Source: Alphaproteobacteria bacterium (GTDB lineage Bacteria > Pseudomonadota > Alphaproteobacteria > Micropepsales > Micropepsaceae). From it: a stretch of DNA of 9,579 bases. Shown here one piece after another: positions 1 through 6,367 of this stretch. Within the stretch, counting starts at the first letter, position 1; the number at the start of each line of letters is the position of its first letter. Made by a program: the position numbers and the translations under genes. Under the pieces are notes generated by a model that ran no database searches, had not been told where the DNA came from, and saw only the letters and a list, made by a program, of their open reading frames with translations. Location: NCBI GenBank assembly GCA_028869725.1, contig JAGWRJ010000329.1:1-9579 (forward strand), in the 5' to 3' direction.

Positions 1-1961
1 AGTGGCTGCGCGAGAATACTTGGAACCATGGAGTCGAAGTCAGGAATCAGCGCGTTGCCGTGAAGGAAGACAATTTGCGGTGCCCAGTTGTGTGGGTAAT
101 TAGCCGCAATTTTCGTTTGTCCGCTTCCAATGCGCCATATGCCGTCTGTCTCCGAGCGTACACCATATATTTTGTTCTGAAGAATGGAGATACTCTGCCA
201 ACCGGGCAGTGCGATCGAGGTTCGCACCAATGGCTCTGAAATTCTTACTCTTTGGGACTGCAACTTCGGCTGGCCAGCCACAATCAGTGCCATTCCATCC
301 GGCGTCCATGTCGGCATTCCGTAACCGATGCTTTGTGCTCTGATATTTGCGATGAGCTTTCCCGCTTTGGATATCACTATGATCGCGACAGCGTTCCTTT
401 CCATGGAAACGAAGGCAAGCTTCTTACCGTCAGGCGACCATATTAGACGATCAAGCAACGCCATGCCTGCATCGAATATTCGAATAGGGTTTGAATGTGG
501 CGCCACGGTCCACACCGCGTTCGAGCCTGAGCGATTTGACACGAAGGCGAGGGTTCCATCGCTGGAATATGCTGGTGACTCAGTGGAGCCGTCCGCCGGG
601 TAGAGTACAGTGATTTTTTGTGTTGCCGTCCGTGACCCGAGAGCCAGACCCGTCCGGCTGCTGTCAATTTCCGCAGCCAGCATGCCGTCGGGACCAGATG
701 CAAGCCGATTGATAGATTGCGAGCTGGCATAGAGCTGATACGATTGGCTACCGCTTTTTGGAAGAGCCCAAAGCTCTGAACCGATTCCGTCAGAAACGCT
801 TGCAAGGACCGTGTGTGAGTCCCACGTCCATGTGAGAGATCTGATACCGCGCATCGCCCCGATAACTTTGTCATGTCCGGTGGTCAAATCCCTTATGCGT
901 ACTTCCCCATTTGTTGGTCCGAGCTGGCGGATATAGGCCAGATATGTTCCATCTGGGGAAATGGAGGGACCGTGATCACCAGGAATGTCTGGGCGTGGCG
1001 TGGTTACTGGCTGTACTACATCCGTCTTGGGATCGAGGCTGTGGATCGTCTCGGGTCCACTGGGGCGTGTGCGGTCAACGTAATAAATCCGCCCAGATTT
1101 CCTGTCCCAAGAAATAGATGTACGTATGCTATTTGTACAATGCCCTACATTCACGTTGTCTTGGTGGTCCAGACGCGCGATAAAAATATGACAACGGTCA
1201 TGGGCACGGTATGCCACGTGGGCACGGTATGCGACGTAGGCGATGCGCTTTCCATCGTTGGACCAGCTAGGTGACTCTGCGTCATACCCCTCCGGGCTGA
1301 TGGCAGATGGATCGGCGTGATCAACTCTTCGTACGTAGATTCTGCGGGAATGGGCATCAATTCCTGAAGCGTATGCTATCATGGCCCCATCCGGAGAAAT
1401 CGCAGGTTGGCCTTCAAGTTGGGGTGTAGCGACGAATGGTCGGCTTCCCATCACCATCCACTTCTCTTCAGGCCGTTCGATCCAGACTTCTGTTCCCACC
1501 AGAAAAATGATTGCCAATGCCGCCAATGCAATTAGCGACACACGTCGTGTGCCCGACAGGTATGCAGAAGTTCGCGCCGGAAGCGGTTGATCAGCGCTTC
1601 TTTCATGGGTGCTTTGGTCGCGCGGCGTGGCTTCGGTCGGCTTTAGGCGGTATCCGACCCGCGGCACTGTGTCGATAGTGTATGGCGGATGTTCGTATCC
1701 TGCAGCGTATCTGCGCAGTCGAGAGATGCAGCGATTAATTGCATCGTCTCCGATAATCTGTCCGTTCCAGCATGCGGCGATTAGGTCGTCTCTCGACACC
1801 ACAGCGCCATTAGCTCTGGCGAGGCAGACTAAAACTTGCATTACACGCGGCTCTACAATTACGGCGTCGTATTGGTCAATCAACTGTCGTGTTGACGGAG
1901 AGACCCTAAGCAGACCGAGCGAAAAATCACACTCGTGTGCGAGCTGAATCTTGTCAGGCAT
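1..1961 (-). CDS. CadC/ToxR-like transmembrane transcriptional regulator with PD40 propeller repeats (partial)
   Basis: The frame is open from ATG at 1961 to the left edge without a stop: 653 complete codons, C-terminus missing. Residues about 10-106 form an OmpR-type winged helix, with VSRDDLIAACW at 55-65, the recognition region DDAINRCISRLRRY, and the wing TIDTVPRVGYRL at 95-106. A single hydrophobic segment follows at about 141-156 (LIALAALAIIFLVG). After it come repeated PD40/TolB-type blades: AISPDGAMIAY near 187, WSNDGKRIAY near 233, ISPDGTYLAY near 334, YSSDGTLAFV near 465, WSPDGKKLAF near 508 and WTPDGMALIV near 552. In this family a cytoplasmic DNA-binding domain is anchored by one helix to a periplasmic sensor; the signal and target here are unknown. 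GAGG lies 9 nt before the ATG. The divergent 43-aa membrane miniprotein is the obvious candidate target. An 18-bp tandem duplication (VAYRAH twice) lies at about 242-254. The gene is AT-richer than the Fic genes. Confidence 0.9.
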   Translation of the reverse strand, partial: MPDKIQLAHECDFSLGLLRVSPSTRQLIDQYDAVIVEPRVMQVLVCLARANGAVVSRDDLIAACWNGQIIGDDAINRCISRLRRYAAGYEHPPYTIDTVPRVGYRLKPTEATPRDQSTHERSADQPLPARTSAYLSGTRRVSLIALAALAIIFLVGTEVWIERPEEKWMVMGSRPFVATPQLEGQPAISPDGAMIAYASGIDAHSRRIYVRRVDHADPSAISPEGYDAESPSWSNDGKRIAYVAYRAHVAYRAHDRCHIFIARLDHQDNVNVGHCTNSIRTSISWDRKSGRIYYVDRTRPSGPETIHSLDPKTDVVQPVTTPRPDIPGDHGPSISPDGTYLAYIRQLGPTNGEVRIRDLTTGHDKVIGAMRGIRSLTWTWDSHTVLASVSDGIGSELWALPKSGSQSYQLYASSQSINRLASGPDGMLAAEIDSSRTGLALGSRTATQKITVLYPADGSTESPAYSSDGTLAFVSNRSGSNAVWTVAPHSNPIRIFDAGMALLDRLIWSPDGKKLAFVSMERNAVAIIVISKAGKLIANIRAQSIGYGMPTWTPDGMALIVAGQPKLQSQRVRISEPLVRTSIALPGWQSISILQNKIYGVRSETDGIWRIGSGQTKIAANYPHNWAPQIVFLHGNALIPDFDSMVPSILAQP

Positions 1962-2121
1962 CGCTTAGCACCTCGCATCGTAATTCATCGTCGCCGTATC
2001 AGGCGCAGCGGCAAACAATCACCCGGTCATCACATCTCTATCCTTTCGCGCCTGACAGGGATGCGGCGAACTGACTGCGCGATGGCGCCACCGATCGTCG
2101 CATTTTAAAAGGAGTAAGAAA
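1962..2121. promoter_or_regulatory. Divergent intergenic region between regulator and miniprotein
   Basis: This 160-bp region separates two divergent start codons, so it should hold both promoters. It contains a 7-bp inverted repeat CAGGCGC (2000-2006) / GCGCCTG (2048-2054), separated by 41 bp. That is a possible but weak operator for the winged-helix regulator. I could not pick convincing -35/-10 boxes. Confidence 0.4.
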
Positions 2122-2253
2122 ATGGGTACAATAGCAGGCGCGAAGCGTCTAAGAGTTCGCCCTCAGCAGGAGGTTATAGGTGACCTTCTCACACTTGCGG
2201 TTGGTACGTTGGCTTGGTTCCTGTCACTAGCGTCAATTGCTATACTTATTTAG
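2122..2253 (+). CDS. 43-aa single-pass membrane miniprotein, function unknown
   Basis: ATG at 2122 is preceded by AAAAGGAG (2107-2114) with 7 nt spacing, one of the best ribosome binding sites in the window. The reading frame ends at TAG 2251-2253. The N-terminal 21 residues are polar and basic (MGTIAGAKRLRVRPQQEV...). Residues 22-43 are almost wholly hydrophobic (LLTLAVGTLAWF...AILI), and the protein ends inside the helix. The positive-inside rule predicts cytoplasmic N-terminus and C-terminus in or across the inner membrane. No family is recognised. It is divergent from the CadC-like regulator, 160 bp apart, so it may be a target or partner of that regulator (inference). It could be a small membrane modulator or a toxic peptide; nothing decides between these. 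Support comes from the ribosome binding site, composition and position rather than homology. Confidence 0.55.
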   Translation: MGTIAGAKRLRVRPQQEVIGDLLTLAVGTLAWFLSLASIAILI

Positions 2254-2270
2254 TGACACACCAGCCTGTG

Positions 2271-2297
2271 CAGAGACATCTCTGACTTCAGTTTTTT
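2271..2297 (+). terminator. Possible weak intrinsic terminator after the miniprotein
   Basis: A hairpin CAGAG-ACAT-CTCTG (2271-2284, inner pairs included) is followed 7 nt later by six T residues (2292-2297). It lies 18 nt after the stop of the 43-aa gene. The stem is short and the gap to the T-run is long, so efficiency is doubtful. Confidence 0.3.
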
Positions 2298-2729
2298 GTC
2301 ATAAAATATTGACGAATAGCGTGTGCCTTTTGATGTCATCATTTGATCTCGCTGGGCAAACGCCATATCCCGTGATCCATGGAAAGCAGGGACTTTATAC
2401 CGCATCAGCGGTCTTATAGTGTGTCTGCCCTCAAACGGAGGTTGGGTTCCGCTCTCTCAACCTTCGCGTCGACTGATTGCCTCTATCTTGGCGCTCACAA
2501 GTGATTGCGGTGCACGCTAGCTTGGATAAATGAGGGGATCTTGATCGATCTCAATCTCTCATGCGGGTGACAACACGAATGCGCAGACTCGCGACCCTCT
2601 GTACTGCAAGAGATATTTGTTAGCTTAGTACGCTTCGTGGATTTGCCAGACTTAGTTTGTGAGCGCCGCGATCAACTCAGCTTGGCATTGGCCGCTGGTT
2701 CGTTCAGGAATGCCGCCAGTTAATGCGGC

Positions 2730-2746
2730 CTATAGTTAGACTATAG
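2730..2746. repeat. Perfect 7-bp palindrome with 3-nt spacer, operator-like
   Basis: CTATAGT (2730-2736), spacer TAG, then ACTATAG (2740-2746). The dyad resembles a dimeric repressor operator in size, but no gene with a clear start follows closely. It may be a leftover regulatory site. Confidence 0.35.
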
Positions 2747-2957
2747 ATGGAGATGCTGTTCGCGAACCAAGCAGCTTAGATGGGAAAGAGGAAAGTGATG
2801 TGGGAAAGCGGGCGTGAAATGTGTGCGTCTTATGAGAGGCGTTCTTTCGAATGGCCCGGTGTGAAGGCTTGCGTTTCGCTCAAGCTATGCTGAAGCCAGC
2901 CCTTTGGATATCTGTGGTTACGATTATGCCGACATGGGTAATCTCATTCTCGTTAAA

Positions 2958-3056
2958 CAGAAATTTTGAGCATGAAAGCTCTCGCTAACGTGCCGACTGA
3001 AGCCCGGTAAGGTTCCTGTGTGGCAGAATTTTGAGCACGGTGGACAATTGGTGGAC
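2958..3056. repeat. Direct repeats CAGAA(A)TTTTGAGCA and GGTGGAC
   Basis: CAGAAATTTTGAGCA at 2958-2972 recurs as CAGAATTTTGAGCA at 3024-3037, differing by one A. Immediately after the second copy, GGTGGAC occurs twice (3039-3045 and 3050-3056) with a 4-nt spacer. Repeated short sites near an end are typical of IS21-family termini, so this could be a relic end. No IstA/IstB remnant is visible, so that reading is speculative. Confidence 0.3.
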
Positions 3057-3395
3057 GGCAGACAAAGTTCTCCGCAAAGGGCGTTGTATTGGGAAGCTGG
3101 GACATGCAGTGGTCGAGAGGCGCGAATCTCGTCTGGTGATTTATTGGCCCTCCAGGCGAGGGTTCCGGGACTGGTCAGCCGCTAGGCGATAGGCCAAGAC
3201 GTAAATTTTCTCGAGAAATCGAGCATTTGCATCCAGCCGCCCGACTTGCTAATCCCTCTTGTCCAAACTCCCAGGTACAGCTAGAAACGCGGCCTTGAAC
3301 CGACCGCTGGCCCTTCGAGCTGGTCTCGGTTCGGTGGCCGCTGTGGTTCAGCGACGGGGGTGCGTCGCTATCGAATTGAGTGGACGCTGTGGTGT

Positions 3396-3485
3396 GGAGA
3401 GGTGGCTGAGCGGTTGAAAGCACCGCACTCGAAATGCGGCATACTCGCAAGGGTATCGAGGGTTCGAATCCCTCCCTCTCCGCCA
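3396..3485 (+). tRNA. tRNA-Ser(CGA)
   Basis: A 90-nt class II tRNA. The acceptor stem is GGAGAGG (3396-3402) with CCTCTCC (3475-3481), discriminator G at 3482 and encoded CCA at 3483-3485. The anticodon stem is CCGCA/TGCGG around loop CTCGAAA, with anticodon CGA at 3430-3432, reading the serine codon UCG. The long variable arm includes ATAC/GTAT. The T arm GAGGG-TTCGAAT-CCCTC is perfect. All elements look intact, so it should be functional. tRNA-Ser genes are frequent integration sites for genomic islands, but no second copy of its 3' end is present in this window. Confidence 0.96.
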
Positions 3486-3904
3486 GCGTGTACGACAACA
3501 AGCTGATTTCAAAAGAAGAATTTTCAAAGACGTTCGCCGGCCCCATTTTCGGTCCCACTTTTTCTTCGCGCCGATTTGGCCAAATTAGTAGGACCGGGTT
3601 CCGCGCGGACAGCCGCGCGTCGCGCTGACGGAGAACCGGCAATTCGGCTCTAGGAAGCATCTCGCTCCATCTTGCAGATGGACCAGAACGATGGCGAGAG
3701 GCGCTGTGCGGCTTCAGCCGCGCGCGCGTCAAGTTAGGCTGCAAGGAGGCCGCGCAGCGGTCGGGAAGCGCCGTCGGACGGAGCCGGCGCGACGCGCGCG
3801 TGCCGGCGCACCCGCAGGAGCGCGCAGCGCGGAATCGAGTGCGACCGGCTCCGTCCTTCGTGTATGTAGGAGCGCAGCCGTATGGCCGAGGCTCCGCAGA
3901 GCGC
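3486..3904. other. GC-rich gene-free stretch between tRNA-Ser and the IS1595 element
   Basis: No convincing gene. Open frames here are GC-driven and show no domain; one minus-strand frame runs antisense through the tRNA. Structures seen are a 12-bp palindrome ATTTGGCCAAAT (3574-3585), a hairpin GCGCGG-ACAG-CCGCGC (3603-3618) without a T-run, and a 12-bp long-range inverted repeat (3776-3856). Its position just downstream of a tRNA gene makes remnants of an integrated element plausible, but no integrase is recognised. Confidence 0.55.
3776..3856. repeat. 12-bp perfect inverted repeat with 57-bp loop
   Basis: GGACGGAGCCGG (3776-3787) is the exact reverse complement of CCGGCTCCGTCC (3845-3856). 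The intervening DNA is very GC-rich and could fold further. It could be a structured RNA, a DNA-binding site or the ends of a lost element; nothing in the sequence decides. Confidence 0.45.
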
Positions 3905-3912
3905 CGCCGCGC
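3905..3912. repeat. Target site duplication, left copy (CGCCGCGC)
   Basis: The 8 bp directly outside the left terminal inverted repeat are identical to the 8 bp outside the right one (6405-6412). IS1595-family elements generate 8-bp duplications, so this supports a single transposition into this site. The identity runs one base further on each side, which includes element end bases. Confidence 0.85.
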
Positions 3913-3932
3913 GGTAGTGTCCTAATTTGGAT
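3913..3932 (+). repeat. Left terminal inverted repeat of the IS1595-family element
   Basis: It begins GGTAGTGTCCTAATTTG. A subterminal 6-bp dyad CTGATG-G-CATCAG follows at 3936-3948, and its CATCAG lies at the same offset as CATCAG in the right end, so end similarity extends beyond 20 bp. The stop codon of the 134-aa passenger lies inside this repeat. Confidence 0.88.
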
Positions 3933-4326
3933 TTTCTGATGGCATCAGCCCGTGCCGCCGCAAAACGATGTCGGGGATCATCGACGAACTGTAATAGAAG
4001 GTGCCCGGGTCACCACCTTTAAGGCGCCAGACAATTCGCCGCGCGGCCTGTTCGGTCTCAAAGCGGGCATCAAAGTAGGCCGGAGCCGTCCCCAAGATTA
4101 GCGCCTCCATTCGGTTGGCACTCATGGGTACCTCGCCCCAGTTCGGATAAGCGCTAAGCTGCCGCATATATTCATTCAGCAGGTCCGAGATGATGTCATC
4201 CGTAATCGGGCGCGGATAAAGGCCGGCCTTTCTCATGCGGCGGCGAAGATAGCTGCCAACCCGAAATGCAGCCCATCCCACTCGCACATAGCGGCCGACT
4301 TTGGCGATGCGAGCAGGAACGCTCAC
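3922..4326 (-). CDS. Passenger protein, 134 aa, function unknown
   Basis: It starts at GTG 4326, which overlaps the stop of the upstream 99-aa gene in a GTGA tetranucleotide. GAGGG just upstream is its ribosome binding site, so the two are probably translationally coupled. The TAG stop at 3922-3924 lies inside the left terminal inverted repeat, so the last residues (NPN) are encoded by the element end. The N-terminus is basic and slightly hydrophobic (RIAKVGRYVRVGWAAFRVGSY) but too charged for a clear membrane helix. The rest is mixed alpha/polar with no recognised motif. It could act with the 99-aa protein. Function unknown; the call as a real gene rests on coupling and its long frame. Confidence 0.6.
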   Translation of the reverse strand: MSVPARIAKVGRYVRVGWAAFRVGSYLRRRMRKAGLYPRPITDDIISDLLNEYMRQLSAYPNWGEVPMSANRMEALILGTAPAYFDARFETEQAARRIVWRLKGGDPGTFYYSSSMIPDIVLRRHGLMPSENPN

Positions 4327-4622
4327 CTTGCCCTCGCCTCTGCCACGATAGCCGCTCTAACGGCCTTCACCGGACTGTCTATGGGCCCCGTATGCAGGAC
4401 GGCGAAGAACCGCCGCTTGCCGTCATCCCGCTCATAGGACCAAGCATAGGCCCGTGTAGCCCCGCTGGGGGAGCCCGCCAGGTCGAAGACGCGGACGGTG
4501 CCGTTCCAGACCGTCTTGCCCTCAAATTCCTCATGGAGCGGGACAGATTGGAGAAGCGTGGCCCTGCCGCCGTTCTGGGATTCGACGGCGCGTTTGAGTT
4601 CATCTGGGGTCACTTCGCTCAT
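4323..4622 (-). CDS. Passenger protein, 99 aa, function unknown
   Basis: Start chosen at ATG 4622 (MSEVTPDELKRAVESQNGG). The frame stays open upstream to 5105, but that would run antisense through the 95-aa gene. The small alpha/beta-looking protein has an N-terminal helix followed by likely strands (VPLHEEFEGKTVWNGTVRVF, AYAWSYERDDGKRRFFAVLH) and a C-terminal helix (PVKAVRAAIVAEARA). The pattern resembles conserved hypothetical proteins of alphaproteobacteria, recalled from memory and not checked. Its stop overlaps the GTG start of the 134-aa gene (GTGA). It is divergent from the 95-aa gene with a 36-bp gap. TATACT lies 7 nt before the ATG, which might give a leaderless message; no clear ribosome binding site is visible. 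Confidence 0.65.
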   Translation of the reverse strand: MSEVTPDELKRAVESQNGGRATLLQSVPLHEEFEGKTVWNGTVRVFDLAGSPSGATRAYAWSYERDDGKRRFFAVLHTGPIDSPVKAVRAAIVAEARAR

Positions 4623-4658
4623 GTTTGATAGTATACCTTGCGAGCGGGAGGCCGCGCC

Positions 4659-4946
4659 ATGGATACACGAAACCCGATCCCTTGCGAATATCGAGAGAAT
4701 GGCTGCACGGACCCGGCGTGTAGCATTAGGCATTGTGAAGAACGCAAGAGGACGGCTAACGCCGAGGCTAAAGAGCGCGCGGCGCGGGAGGAAGAAATTG
4801 ACGCGGAAGCCCGCGATATGGCTCCTGCTTGGTTCCGGCAAAAGGGCATAAGGAGCCCCTCCGAGAAGCAAATCCGAAGCTTTATCCGTAACCCGAAGGT
4901 CCGAGAAGCCGCGCAAAAGCGGGTCGCCCTTCGCCTCAAGCTCTAG
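4659..4946 (+). CDS. Passenger protein, 95 aa, Cys-rich N-terminus, function unknown
   Basis: ATG 4659 is preceded by GGGAGG (4646-4651) with 7 nt spacing, preferred over an upstream in-frame start at 4638. The N-terminus has a compact Cys/His cluster: C9, C16, C21 and H26-C27 in CEYRENGCTDPACSIRHC, a possible metal-binding knuckle. A strongly charged, probably coiled helix follows (EERKRTANAEAKERAAREEE). The C-terminal part (RSPSEKQIRSFIRNPKVREAAQKR) is basic. A small zinc-dependent nucleic-acid-binding protein is possible, but no family is recognised. It is divergent from the 99-aa gene, and the truncated transposase begins right after its stop. Confidence 0.6.
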   Translation: MDTRNPIPCEYRENGCTDPACSIRHCEERKRTANAEAKERAAREEEIDAEARDMAPAWFRQKGIRSPSEKQIRSFIRNPKVREAAQKRVALRLKL

Positions 4947-4950
4947 TGTA

Positions 4951-5262
4951 CTAGTTTCACCGCCAAAGGTGTCCGGCCAATCAAAGGCGGTTATTACCGG
5001 CAATCCCGATATCGCACGGATCAGCACAAGCCATGTCGAGCGCAGCAATTTGACCATGCGGATGCAGATGCGCCGCATGACGCACCTAACCAATGGTTTC
5101 AGCAAGAAGCTGGAGCATTTGAAGGGTGCCGTGGCGCTCCATTTTGCGCACTATAATTTCGTACGCGTCTACAAGTCCCTGCGGATCACTCCGGCTATGG
5201 CCGCAGGCGTCGAAGATCGGCTATGGTCGCTGCAGGAATTGGCCGAAGAAACGTCGAGGTAG
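4951..5262 (+). pseudogene. C-terminal fragment of an IS1-like DDE transposase
   Basis: The frame holds SPPKVSG...KAVITGNPD, ISTSHVERSNLTMRMQMRR, LTNGFSKKLEHLKGAVALHFAHYNFVRVYK and SLRITPAMAAGVEDRLWSLQEL, ending at TAG 5262. This matches, from memory, the C-terminus of roughly 300-aa proteins annotated as IS1-family/DDE transposases, including the HVER segment that carries the catalytic Glu. The N-terminal two thirds, with the first two catalytic Asp residues, is absent: similarity stops at about 4951, directly after the 95-aa gene. It cannot be a working transposase. A GTG at 4969 could start a 97-aa product, but no good ribosome binding site is seen. Its 3' end carries the ribosome binding site of the 86-aa gene. 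Confidence 0.8.
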
Positions 5263-5264
5263 AT

Positions 5265-5525
5265 ATGGCCGCATTCAAATTGGTGCTCAAATTCAATAAG
5301 AACAGCCTTTGCAGAGACGGAGCCGCCTTCCTAGTCGTTCAGAACCATACCACGGACGACGATGGCGACATTTTGCTAACTCCGGAAGCCGCGTCCCCAG
5401 AAGAGTTTGAAGGCTATCTCAAGATGATTCAGGCTGATCTTGATAAGGTCGCAAAGGAGGCCCGAAAGAAGTTTGCGGAAATGCGGAAGGGAGGTCAGCG
5501 TCCGCTCGGTCTGAAAACAATATAA
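5265..5525 (+). CDS. Passenger protein, 86 aa, function unknown
   Basis: ATG 5265 follows GAGG (5256-5259) by 5 nt and begins 2 nt after the stop of the transposase fragment; it is preferred to an upstream in-frame start at 5223 that has no such site. Product begins MAAFKLVLKFNKNSLCRDG, with a strand-rich N-terminal half (KLVLKF, AAFLVVQNH), an acidic loop (TTDDDGD) and a long charged helix (PEEFEGYLKMIQADLDKVAKEARKKFAEMRKG). No motif or family is recognised. It may share a transcript with the preceding fragment. Confidence 0.6.
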   Translation: MAAFKLVLKFNKNSLCRDGAAFLVVQNHTTDDDGDILLTPEAASPEEFEGYLKMIQADLDKVAKEARKKFAEMRKGGQRPLGLKTI

Positions 5526-5663
5526 GCAGCCGTTCCTCTCGCGTCCGGCACTCATGCCAAGACCAGCGGGATTTCCATTTTACGGTAGGGACTGGTTTGC
5601 GTTCGGCCATGAGCCGACGATAGCGGTGACCTGCTCAGCTCGGCAGATCGAGGAAAATTCAAA

Positions 5664-5680
5664 GGCTCTAGACCATCAGG
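5664..5680 (+). repeat. Internal 17-bp inverted repeat, copy at transposase 3' end
   Basis: GGCTCTAGACCATCAGG is the exact reverse complement of 6368-6384. This copy covers the last codons and stop of the transposase (DLMV*). Together the two copies bracket the whole transposase gene. Confidence 0.75.
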
Positions 5681-6345
5681 TCTGGGTTTGATCGGATCAT
5701 AGCACGGAGATCGGCGAGGAGCTGGGAATGGGTCTTGTTGTACCGCCATTCGCATTCCTTGAGGTGGAGTTCGAAGTTTTTCTTGACGCCGTTGAACTTG
5801 GCGAGCCTGCGCTTGGTGAAGCTCCAGAAGGCTTCGATGCCGTTGATGTGGACGTTGCCGCGAGCGAAGGACTTGCTCTTGTTGATGCGGACATGTTTGT
5901 CGAAGCCGACGTCGACCAGACCGCTGTAACCGCGCCAGGCATCGGTGTGCAGCACGCTCTCGATGCTCACTTTTCCCTTGATAATCGGGCGCAAAACCTT
6001 GGCCGAGGCGTTGGGGACGATCTCGGTGTAGACGCGCCCCTGGCGCTCGTAGATGCCGAAGACAGGCTGCTTGGAGGTGCCGTGCCCTTTCTTTCGCGGC
6101 CCCGGCCGGCCACGCATGCGGTTGGGTCCGAAATAGCTTTCGTCGGCTTCCACAACACCCACGAACAGCGCCTTCTCCTGCAGCTGGCGTGCGTGGATCA
6201 GGCGGCGAAAGGCCAGGAAATAGCGGTTGACGGTCTTGCGATTCAGCTTCAGCAAAAGCGCTGCCTTGCTGGCCTCGATGTCGATGCAGAAGCATTCCGC
6301 GACTTTTTCGACCCGATATCGGCTCAACTTGCTGTTTCGGAACAT
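5668..6345 (-). CDS. IS1595-family (ISXO2-like) DDE transposase
   Basis: 225 aa from ATG 6345 to TAG 5668. The N-terminal region has a helix-turn-helix-like stretch (IEASKAALLLKLNRKTVNRYF, about residues 23-43). The catalytic domain shows VEADESYFG (Asp68), a basic loop GRPGPRKKGHGTSKQPVFGIYER, LHTDAWRGY (Asp135), and HINGIEAFWSFTKRRL with Asn168 and Glu171, matching the DDE pattern of the DDE_Tnp_IS1595 family. The protein looks complete and uninterrupted. It should mobilise the surrounding element through the terminal repeats at 3913 and 6404. The ribosome binding site is weak (GAAAAG adjacent to ATG), consistent with the low expression usual for transposases. Confidence 0.93.
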   Translation of the reverse strand: MFRNSKLSRYRVEKVAECFCIDIEASKAALLLKLNRKTVNRYFLAFRRLIHARQLQEKALFVGVVEADESYFGPNRMRGRPGPRKKGHGTSKQPVFGIYERQGRVYTEIVPNASAKVLRPIIKGKVSIESVLHTDAWRGYSGLVDVGFDKHVRINKSKSFARGNVHINGIEAFWSFTKRRLAKFNGVKKNFELHLKECEWRYNKTHSQLLADLRAMIRSNPDLMV

Positions 6346-6367
6346 CTTTTCAGGCTATCAGCGTTAG

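Larger units (their letters stand above)
2254..3395. other. 1.1-kb region without a convincing gene
   Basis: No frame here shows a recognisable domain or a long ORF with a good ribosome binding site. It holds a palindrome at 2730-2746, a micro-ORF at 2798-2893 (31 codons, GAGG 6 nt upstream, no recognisable product), near-identical direct repeats CAGAAATTTTGAGCA / CAGAATTTTGAGCA at 2958 and 3024, a GGTGGAC doublet at 3039-3056, and a 12-bp palindrome TTTCTCGAGAAA at 3207-3218. It reads like eroded mobile DNA upstream of a tRNA gene, but no parent element can be named. Confidence 0.6.

Noticed and set aside
443..874. 143-codon minus-strand open frame
   Set aside because: It is out of frame within the CadC-like regulator, whose frame is continuous from 1961 to the window edge with PD40 motifs.
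2237..2419. 60-codon plus-strand open frame
   Set aside because: It starts with TTG inside the miniprotein gene, lacks a ribosome binding site and has no recognisable sequence.
3148..3162. Hairpin CCCTC-CAGGC-GAGGG as a terminator
   Set aside because: There is no T-run after the stem and no gene ends nearby.
3581..3594. CAAATTAGTAGGAC as a decayed IS1595 end
   Set aside because: Only about a dozen bases resemble the terminal repeat, with an insertion; chance similarity is likely and no partner end exists.
3175..3744. 189-codon minus-strand open frame
   Set aside because: It runs antisense through the tRNA-Ser gene and shows no domain; long frames on GC-rich DNA arise by chance.
3691..3939. 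82-codon plus-strand open frame rich in Arg/Ala
   Set aside because: Composition is a GC artefact, there is no recognisable motif, and its end runs into the transposon terminal repeat.
4323..5105. 260-codon version of the 99-aa passenger gene
   Set aside because: The N-terminal extension lies antisense to the well-supported 95-aa gene and the transposase fragment; ATG 4622 fits better.
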